Source: Microcella sp.
GTDB taxonomy: Bacteria > Actinomycetota > Actinomycetes > Actinomycetales > Microbacteriaceae
Reading direction: 5' to 3'
Assembly (NCBI RefSeq): GCF_025808395.1
Contig: NZ_CP075524.1
Location: 1,674,001 to 1,738,000, forward strand
DNA length: 64,000 nt
The position numbers were made by a program, and so were the translations under genes. Shown here piece after piece: positions 58,026-64,000 of this stretch; position 1 is the stretch's first letter; each line of letters starts with the position of its first letter. The notes beneath the pieces were generated by a model. The model had not been told where the DNA came from and made no database searches. It saw only the letters and a list, made by a program, of their open reading frames with translations.

Positions 58026-58133
58026 AGCACGCCCATTATGCACGCACTGGCGCTCTCACAGCACTGTCACGGGGCCTCACTAGACTGTGGCGACGATCCG
58101 GCGGCCCCGCAGTCGCCCCCGAGGAGGACACCC

Positions 58134-59246
58134 ATGCTGCACACCGACATCCCCACCGACGAAGAACTGCGCTCGCTCGCCTCGACTCGCTCGCTGCACT
58201 GCGTGTCGATCTACCTGCCGACAAGCACCATCGCCGCAGAGGCCGAGCAGTCGCGCATCGAGCTCGGCAACCAGCTCACCGCGGTGGTCACGCAGCTCGA
58301 AGAGGTCGGAGCAGACAAAGCGGATGTCGCCGGAGTGCGCGAGCTCATCACGAACCTCATCGACGACTCCTTCTTCTGGAGCTATCAGTCGACGAGCCTC
58401 GTCATCTTCGCCACCCCCGAGCGCTTGCTCACCTATCGCATTCCCAACCGCGTGACGCCGACCGCGCAGGTCTCTGACCGCTTCCACCTCAAGCCCCTCC
58501 TGCGCGCCGTGAGTTTTCCGCAGGCGGCGTTCGTGCTCGCGCTCTCGCAGAATGCAGTGCGGCTGATCGAGGTGACGATCGACGGGTCGGCCGAAGAGGT
58601 GTCAGTGCCCGACCTGCCGGCCGACGCCTCTCGCATCTTCGCGACCCGTGGCGACAAGGGTTCGGCCCGCCTCATCGGCGCTGAAGGAGAAAAGACCCTG
58701 CTCGGTCACTACGCCCGGCAGATCGACGACGCGATCAGGCCCGTCGTCAACGGACTGCATGTTCCCCTCATCGTCGCCGCCACCGAGCCGCTGGCGAGCA
58801 TCTTCACGAATGCCAGCCGCTACGCCGCGGTCGCGGGCGAGACCATCGGCGGCAACGCCGAGACGATGAGCCCGAATGAGCTGGCCGCCGAAGCCCGCCC
58901 GATTCTCGACCGGCTCTACGCCGGTGAGGTCGCCGCCCTCGCCGAGCGCGTCTCAGACGCCATCGGCAGCGGCACGGGGTCGTCTGACCTGAGCGACCTC
59001 GCGCGTGCGGCGACCTACGGCGCGCTCAGCACGCTCATGGTCGACATAGACGGCGTGATTCCCGGCTTCCTCGACGAGCAGTCTGGGGCCATCACGCTGT
59101 CAGAGGCCGACGACGCGATCGACTACGGCATCGTCGACGAGATCGCACGGCGTGCGCTGCTCACCGGTGCACGGGTCGTCGCCGTGCGGGCCGACGACGT
59201 GCCGGGCGACAGCCCCGCGGCGGGCATCATGCGGTTCGCCGTCTGA
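58134..59246 (+). CDS. baeRF-type (archaeo-eukaryotic release factor-like) protein, possible ribosome hibernation factor
   Basis: A 370-residue cytosolic protein with the N-terminal motif HCVSIYLPTSTI (about 22-33) that marks the bacterial aeRF1-like families. The C-terminal domain of about 120 residues has the L7Ae-like end segment ARRALLTGARVVAVRADDVP. Such proteins were long annotated as hypothetical; some relatives (Balon, Rv2629) bind idle ribosomes. The frame is open 91 codons upstream; the ATG at 58134 is fixed by AGGAGG 6 nt upstream. It stands alone between araR and metB. Confidence 0.7.
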   Translation: MLHTDIPTDEELRSLASTRSLHCVSIYLPTSTIAAEAEQSRIELGNQLTAVVTQLEEVGADKADVAGVRELITNLIDDSFFWSYQSTSLVIFATPERLLTYRIPNRVTPTAQVSDRFHLKPLLRAVSFPQAAFVLALSQNAVRLIEVTIDGSAEEVSVPDLPADASRIFATRGDKGSARLIGAEGEKTLLGHYARQIDDAIRPVVNGLHVPLIVAATEPLASIFTNASRYAAVAGETIGGNAETMSPNELAAEARPILDRLYAGEVAALAERVSDAIGSGTGSSDLSDLARAATYGALSTLMVDIDGVIPGFLDEQSGAITLSEADDAIDYGIVDEIARRALLTGARVVAVRADDVPGDSPAAGIMRFAV

Positions 59247-59257
59247 CGACCGCGCGA

Positions 59258-60421
59258 CTACAGGGCGTCGAGAGCCTGTCGCACATCGGCGACGAGGTCG
59301 TCGGCCTCTTCGATGCCGACTGACAGTCGAATGATGGCATCGCTCACCTCGAGGTCGGTGCCGCGCACCGAGGCGTGGGTCATCTCGCTCGGGTAGTTGA
59401 CGAGCGACTCGACCCCGCCGAGCGATTCGGCGAGGCTGAAGACCCGCAAGCTCTCGGCGAAGGCGCGTGCCGCTGCGGCACCGCCAGCGAGCTCGAGCGA
59501 GAGCATCCCGCCGAAGAGTCGCATCTGGCGTGCGGCGAGCTCGTGACCGGGGTGGGTCGGCAGGCCGGGGTAGTAGACCCTTGCCACCGCCGAGTGCCCC
59601 ACGATCGACTCGGCGATCGCGTGGGCATTGGCCGAGTGCTGCCGCATGCGCACCGCGAGGGTCTTGATGCCGCGAGTGGTGAGCCAGGCATCCATCGGGC
59701 TCGAGACGGCCCCCGCCGCGAACTGCAGAAACTGCACCTGCTCGGCGAGCTCTGCGTCATTCGTGACGACGGCTCCGCCGAGCACATCTGAGTGGCCGCC
59801 GAGGTATTTCGTCGTCGAGTGCACCACGACGTCGGCCCCGAGCACGAGCGGCTGCTGCAGAAAGGGGGTGGCGAAGGTGTTGTCGACGACGACGAGGGCT
59901 CCGACGCCGTGCGCGAGCTCGGCGAGCGCCGTGATGTCGGTGATCTTCATGAGCGGATTGCTCGGCGTCTCGAGCCAGAGCACGCGCGGGCGCAGCGACT
60001 CGAGCGCGTCGCGCGCGGCAGCGAGGTCGCTCAGTTCGAGGGTCGTCAGGCCGACACCCCACGGTTCGAAGATGCGGCGAACCAGTCGATGGGTGCCACC
60101 GTAGACGTCGTTGCCCATGAGCACGTGGTCGCCCGGGCGCAGCACCGCGCGCAGCAGGGCGTCTTCGGCGGCGAGACCCGAGGCGAACGACAGCGCGAAC
60201 CCGGCGCCCTCGAGCGAGGCGAGCTGCGTCTGCAGCGCATCGCGCGTGGGGTTGCCGCCGCGCGCATACTCGTAGCCGCCCCGCAGGTCGCCGATCGATC
60301 GCTGCACGAAGGTCGACGTGAGATAGAGCGGCGGAATCACCGCTCCCGTCGTGGGGTCGAACTGCTGACCGGCGTGAATCGCCCTCGTCGCGAAGCCGTG
60401 CATCATCTCGTCGTCGCTCAT
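59258..60421 (-). CDS. metB: cystathionine gamma-synthase/lyase
   Basis: A PLP enzyme of the Cys/Met metabolism family, 387 residues. The PLP lysine is in HSTTKYLGGHSDVLGG (Lys205), and YEYARGGNPTRDALQ lies at 50-64. It overlaps the cystathionine beta-synthase gene by 4 nt; in that context it may cleave cystathionine (reverse transsulfuration) as well as make it. The family name alone does not decide the direction. Confidence 0.93.
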   Translation of the reverse strand: MSDDEMMHGFATRAIHAGQQFDPTTGAVIPPLYLTSTFVQRSIGDLRGGYEYARGGNPTRDALQTQLASLEGAGFALSFASGLAAEDALLRAVLRPGDHVLMGNDVYGGTHRLVRRIFEPWGVGLTTLELSDLAAARDALESLRPRVLWLETPSNPLMKITDITALAELAHGVGALVVVDNTFATPFLQQPLVLGADVVVHSTTKYLGGHSDVLGGAVVTNDAELAEQVQFLQFAAGAVSSPMDAWLTTRGIKTLAVRMRQHSANAHAIAESIVGHSAVARVYYPGLPTHPGHELAARQMRLFGGMLSLELAGGAAAARAFAESLRVFSLAESLGGVESLVNYPSEMTHASVRGTDLEVSDAIIRLSVGIEEADDLVADVRQALDAL

Positions 60422-61821
60422 CGGGCGTCACCCGAGGCCGACGAGAGCGCCGCGATGAGATCGGTGCGTGTCAGCAGCCCGATCGGGTTGCCTCCGTCGA
60501 GCACCATCAATGCTTCAGGATGCCGTCCGCCCGCCCCCCGATCACCGAAGCGCTCGCGAGCAGACTCGAGGCTCTCGTGTGCGCCGACCACGGGCAGGCT
60601 CGGCCCCATCGCCGCCGTCACCGGATCAGCGGGGGTCACCTCACCGGTCGCGAGCGCCCGCAGCAGGGTCGCCGAGTCGACCGAGCCGATCACTTCGCCG
60701 AGCACGACGGGAGGCTCGGCGGCGAGCACCGGCACGGCTCCCCCGGTGGCTTCGAGCACCGAGATCGCGTCGGCCACCGAGTGCTCGCGCCGCACGTGCG
60801 CGAGTGCACGCGGCGGGCTGCCGAGCAGCGCGGCGACGGTCGGCGAGCCTGTGGCGTGCGTGAAGCCGTGGCGGCGCATCCACCCGTCGTTGAAGATCTT
60901 GCCCAGGTAGCCGCGACCGCCGTCGGGCAGCAGCACAACGACGACGTCTTCGGGGCCGAGTTCGCGCGCCACTTCGAGTGCGCCTTCGGCGGCCATGCCG
61001 CATGAGCCGCCCACGAGCAGCCCCTCTTCGCGCGCGAGGCGCACGGTGAGGTCGAACGACTGCTGGTCGCTGACTGCGACGATGCGATCGACGACCGAGG
61101 GGTCGTAGGCCGCTGGCCAGAAGTCTTCGCCGACGCCCTCGACCAGGTAGGGGCGGCCGGTGCCGCCAGAGTAGACGCTGCCGACGGGGTCGACGCCGAC
61201 GATCTGCACGCGACCGCCCGCGCGGTCGGCGCTCACCTCGCGCAGGTAGCGCCCCGTGCCGGTGATGGTGCCGCCCGTGCCGACGCCGGCCACGAAGTGC
61301 GTCACTCGGCCTTCTGTGTCGCGCCAGATCTCGGGGCCGGTCGTCTCATAGTGGCTGAGGGGACCGTTCGGGTTCGCATACTGGTTGGGCTTGAACGCCC
61401 CGTCGATCTCGCGCGCGAGGCGATCACTCACCGAGTAGTACGACTCGGGGTCTTCGGGCGCGACGGCGGTGGGGGTCACGACGATCTCGGCGCCGTATGC
61501 GGTGAGCACGTTGCGCTTGTCTTCGCCGACCTTGTCTGGCAGCACGAACACGCAGCGATAGCCGCGCTGCTGCGCGACGAGGGCGAGGCCGACGCCGGTG
61601 TTGCCGCTCGTCGGCTCGACAATGGTGCCGCCGGGCTTCAGCAGCCCCTCTCGCTCGGCAGCGTCGATGATGCGCGTCGCGATGCGGTCTTTCGCCGAGC
61701 CGCCCGGGTTCAGGTATTCGACTTTGGCGAGCACCGTCGCGGCGATGCCCTCGGTCACGCGGTTGAGCTTGACGAGCGGGGTGTCGCCGATGAGATCGAC
61801 GATCGTGTCGGCGTACTTCAT
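60418..61821 (-). CDS. cbs: cystathionine beta-synthase
   Basis: Joins homocysteine and serine to cystathionine. The 467-residue product has a fold II PLP domain with the PLP lysine in NPGGSAKDRIA (Lys44), PTSGNTGVGLA and VGTGGTITGTGRYL, and a C-terminal pair of CBS domains (about 325-465). Length and layout match actinobacterial Cbs. A hairpin and a TAGATT box lie directly before the ATG. The metB ATG overlaps its stop. Confidence 0.93.
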   Translation of the reverse strand: MKYADTIVDLIGDTPLVKLNRVTEGIAATVLAKVEYLNPGGSAKDRIATRIIDAAEREGLLKPGGTIVEPTSGNTGVGLALVAQQRGYRCVFVLPDKVGEDKRNVLTAYGAEIVVTPTAVAPEDPESYYSVSDRLAREIDGAFKPNQYANPNGPLSHYETTGPEIWRDTEGRVTHFVAGVGTGGTITGTGRYLREVSADRAGGRVQIVGVDPVGSVYSGGTGRPYLVEGVGEDFWPAAYDPSVVDRIVAVSDQQSFDLTVRLAREEGLLVGGSCGMAAEGALEVARELGPEDVVVVLLPDGGRGYLGKIFNDGWMRRHGFTHATGSPTVAALLGSPPRALAHVRREHSVADAISVLEATGGAVPVLAAEPPVVLGEVIGSVDSATLLRALATGEVTPADPVTAAMGPSLPVVGAHESLESARERFGDRGAGGRHPEALMVLDGGNPIGLLTRTDLIAALSSASGDAR

Positions 61822-61843
61822 GCCCGCGAATCTATCAGCGGGC
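61822..61843 (-). promoter_or_regulatory. hairpin and candidate -10 box (TAGATT) at the cbs start
   Basis: GCCCGC and GCGGGC (6-bp stem, 10-nt loop) end immediately before the cbs ATG. Inside the loop lies TAGATT (61829-61834), 7 nt before the ATG. Either the gene is leaderless, or, if transcribed from upstream, the hairpin would block ribosome access. Confidence 0.4.
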
Positions 61844-61876
61844 TTCGGTGTGTGACGTCGCCGCGGTCGTGATCGC

Positions 61877-63313
61877 CTAGTACGCGATCGCTCTCGACCC
61901 CGCCGGAACCTCGAGCCCTGCTACCGCGAACGCCTCGCGCACGAGCTTGCGCCGGTTGTCGATCTCGCGCCCGAAGTCTCGAGCGAGCTCTGGCTGCTCG
62001 TCGACGAGCTCGTCGACGACGTCGACCGGCACGAAGAGCACCGTCATCTCGGTGAGCGCGTCGACGACGGCGTTGATGCCCTGCCGCGTGAGCGAGGTGA
62101 GGCCCAGAATGGCGTCGCGGCCCAGCTCGGTCACGGGCACGCGAACCCCGCCGGCCGCTTCGACCATCATGCGCGCGGCACCCGAGACGACGAAGCGGAT
62201 GCCGTTGGGCACTTCGCCCACGTGCTGCACGCGCTCGCCCTCGACATAACGTTCGACGCGCACGCGTCCGGCCAGATCGCGCACGCGCTCGGGCGTGCAG
62301 TAGAGCGCCGCGGCGAACTGGATGAGCAGCTCGCGCCGTCGCTCGACCGTGTCGTAGTCGACGTAGTAGTCGCCGTCGAGGTGCAGCCCGGCCCGACGCG
62401 CCGCGTACCAGAGCCTGCGCCGAAACTCGGTGAGCGCGTCGTACTCGTCGCCGGGCGTCGGCACCGGCAGGTTGATCTCGTACTCGCCGTCGGCGAAGGT
62501 GCCGACACTGGGCGTTGCTCCCGGGGCGAGCTGCGGCTGGTCGGCCGCGGTCTGCGTCATGACGCGGATGACGGTCTCGGGAGGGTCTTCGGTGGCGAAC
62601 CGCACCATCGCGCACGCCGTGTATGGCGCGCGCTTGGCGGTGAAGTTGCGAAACGACGAACCAGCGAGCTCGGAGTTCGGCACGATGACGATGCCCGAGA
62701 CGGTGCGAATGTGCACGCTGCGCCAGTTGACTTCAACCACGCTGCCCCGCACGTCGCCCACCTGCAGCCAGTCGCCGAGCTGGAAGGGCTGCTCGAACAG
62801 CAGCAGCAGGCCAGACAGCACTGAGCCGACGGCGTTCTGCAGCGCGAGGCCGATGACGATCGACCCGATGCCGAGCGCGGTGAAGAGCCCGCCGACGTCG
62901 GCGCCCCACACCCAGGAGAAGAGCAGGGCGAGCGAGATGATGATGAGCAGAAACCGCCCGACGTCGATGAAGATCGAGGGCAGCCGATCGCGCCAGGTGC
63001 CCTTGCGCGCGGTGGCGAACAGGGCGACGTTGACACCGTTGATGAGCACGAGAATGACGAGAAAGCCGAGCACGGTCGCGACGATGCGGCTCCACGAGGC
63101 ATCGACCTCGGCTTGGTCGACCTGGCTCAGCAGCACGAGCAGCGCCGCGATCGGGGCGATCCAGTTGCGAATCAGTCGCACGACCCGCTCGGCGGGGTTG
63201 CCGCGCCGCACGAGCGCTTCGAGCACCTCGCTCAGCACGAGCAGCACGATGGGCAGACCGACGATCACGGTGAGCGAGGGCCAGAACCAGCTCTCGTTCC
63301 AGATCTCAGTCAC
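61877..63313 (-). CDS. MscS-type mechanosensitive channel with C-terminal cyclic-nucleotide-binding-like domain
   Basis: A 478-residue membrane protein. Four hydrophobic segments are followed by the MscS pore helix LGIGSIVIGLALQNAVGSVL and the beta domain (GDWLQVGDVRGSVVEVNWRS). Residues about 345-450 form a cNMP-binding-like beta barrel, but its phosphate-binding cassette reads GRDAILGLTSLTRQGINAVV, lacking the Gly-Glu and Arg of active cassettes. GTG at 63313 overlaps the cyclase stop by 8 nt, so the two are coupled. Similar proteins are called bCNG channels. Confidence 0.88.
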   Translation of the reverse strand: MTEIWNESWFWPSLTVIVGLPIVLLVLSEVLEALVRRGNPAERVVRLIRNWIAPIAALLVLLSQVDQAEVDASWSRIVATVLGFLVILVLINGVNVALFATARKGTWRDRLPSIFIDVGRFLLIIISLALLFSWVWGADVGGLFTALGIGSIVIGLALQNAVGSVLSGLLLLFEQPFQLGDWLQVGDVRGSVVEVNWRSVHIRTVSGIVIVPNSELAGSSFRNFTAKRAPYTACAMVRFATEDPPETVIRVMTQTAADQPQLAPGATPSVGTFADGEYEINLPVPTPGDEYDALTEFRRRLWYAARRAGLHLDGDYYVDYDTVERRRELLIQFAAALYCTPERVRDLAGRVRVERYVEGERVQHVGEVPNGIRFVVSGAARMMVEAAGGVRVPVTELGRDAILGLTSLTRQGINAVVDALTEMTVLFVPVDVVDELVDEQPELARDFGREIDNRRKLVREAFAVAGLEVPAGSRAIAY

Positions 63314-64000
63314 CGCCGACCAGCCCTTCGACGCGCCAGACCCGCTGCGAGCCCTGCGTCGTGCGCACCTCGCCCACCTCGGTGAGCCGCACCCCATCAG
63401 ACAGCCCTTGCGCAACGCGCTGGGTGACGAAGATGCCCGACTCAGAGCGGTCGGCCTGAATGCGGAACGCCAGGCTCACCGCTTCGCCCCAGAGGTCGTA
63501 GACCATGTGCGCCCTGCCGACGAGCCCGCTCGACGCCGAACCCAGGTCGAGGCCGGCACGCAGCGCGAGCCTCGCCCCCCACTGGGCGCTGAACCGATCG
63601 AGAATGCGCTGCAGCTCGAGCGCGAACTCGACGATGCGCCTGGCGTTGTCGATGCGCGGCACCGTGAGGCCGCTCGACGCGAGGTAGCCCTGCGTCGTCG
63701 TGCGCACGTGCTCGACGCCGATGGCCGCCGCGGCGTCGTCGAACTGCCGCACGAGATCGTTGTAGGCCTCGAGGGTCGCTTCTGAGTCGAGCGCCAGAGT
63801 GAACTCGTCGAACCCGACGACGTCGGCGTAGAGCACGGCGACATCGTCGTGGTCTTCGGCGATCGTGTGCTGGCCTTCGCGATAGCGACGGATGATCGGC
63901 TCGGGCATGAGCGCGCGCAGCAGCGTCTCGCTCTCAGCGCTCTGAGCGTCAAGCAGCTCGGCCTTGACCTGCAGGCTGCGGCTCATGTCGTTGAAGGCCG
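63306..64000 (-). CDS. class III adenylate/guanylate cyclase-like protein, 5' end missing
   Basis: The last ~231 residues are visible; the gene runs off the right edge. The first visible residues AFNDMSRSLQVKAELLDAQ look like the end of a HAMP linker, so a membrane receptor part probably precedes. The cyclase core keeps the first metal aspartate (LYADVVGFDEF). The second metal site reads TTTQGYLASSG instead of the usual IGD, and the WGD-xVN-xxxR region is LWGEAVSLAFR, with Ser for Asn. Catalysis is therefore doubtful. Coupled to the channel gene. Confidence 0.85.
   Translation of the reverse strand, partial: AFNDMSRSLQVKAELLDAQSAESETLLRALMPEPIIRRYREGQHTIAEDHDDVAVLYADVVGFDEFTLALDSEATLEAYNDLVRQFDDAAAAIGVEHVRTTTQGYLASSGLTVPRIDNARRIVEFALELQRILDRFSAQWGARLALRAGLDLGSASSGLVGRAHMVYDLWGEAVSLAFRIQADRSESGIFVTQRVAQGLSDGVRLTEVGEVRTTQGSQRVWRVEGLVGGD

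Noticed and set aside
59258..61900. S-box (SAM) or other riboswitch before cbs-metB
   Set aside because: Only 55 nt lie between the channel gene and cbs, with a simple hairpin and a -10 box; too short for a known riboswitch fold.

Overview
The window is high-G+C bacterial chromosome with actinobacterial character: many GTG starts, tightly packed operons with 1-8 nt overlaps, an actinobacterial-type small SRP RNA, mycobacterial-type leaderless starts and the dnaX-recR-lysC-asd gene order. The best guess is Microbacteriaceae; this is inferred from gene content and style, not from a marker gene. No rRNA, CRISPR array, transposase, integrase or phage gene was seen, and every stretch reads as resident chromosome.

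Layout. 1-3.6 kb: Leloir galactose genes (galM cut by the left edge, a DeoR-type repressor, and divergent galT-galK) around a perfect inverted repeat. 3.6-17.7 kb: housekeeping genes, namely mqo, a TSUP exporter, two SGNH hydrolases, asd, lysC, recR, dnaX, ackA, pta and a FAD oxidoreductase with a C-terminal Rieske domain. 17.7-17.94 kb: SRP RNA (minus) and tRNA-Ser(GGA) (plus); the 360 nt between protein genes here hold these two RNAs and little else. 18-29 kb: MFS exporter, leucyl aminopeptidase, AI-2E-type permease, cardiolipin synthase, a small SHOCT membrane protein, an SLC13-type permease and a HerA-like ATPase.

27.9-45.6 kb is a carbohydrate island built round a LacI regulator at 39.65 kb. 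To its left, on the minus strand, lie Gfo/Idh/MocA oxidoreductase, DUF6807, GH43-like hydrolase, ABC binding protein and two permeases, a YesL-like protein, GH42 beta-galactosidase, glycerate kinase and a GltS-like carrier. To its right, on the plus strand, lie a second Gfo/Idh/MocA enzyme, a DUF993 protein, a sugar isomerase/epimerase and a GH51 arabinofuranosidase. Four 18-bp LacI-type sites sit at the three promoters. 45.6-48.7 kb has an ABC exporter and a saccharopine-dehydrogenase-like enzyme. 48.8-58 kb is a complete L-arabinose locus (ChvE-MmsA-MmsB importer, araA, araB, araD and a LacI-type AraR with its own operators).

Together, GH42, GH43 and GH51 would release galactose and arabinose from a plant arabinogalactan or arabino-oligosaccharide; the Leloir and Ara genes would consume them. 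The Gfo/DUF993/isomerase/DUF6807/glycerate-kinase set implies a further oxidative route that I cannot name.

58-64 kb: a release-factor-like (baeRF, possibly ribosome-hibernation) protein, metB and cystathionine beta-synthase, an MscS-type channel with a C-terminal cNMP-binding-like domain, and a class III cyclase-like protein cut by the right edge. Both members of the last pair lack key ligand or catalytic residues. A recurring TAnnnT box 6-8 nt upstream of the start codon marks about a dozen genes as probable leaderless transcripts, and I used it to fix several starts.
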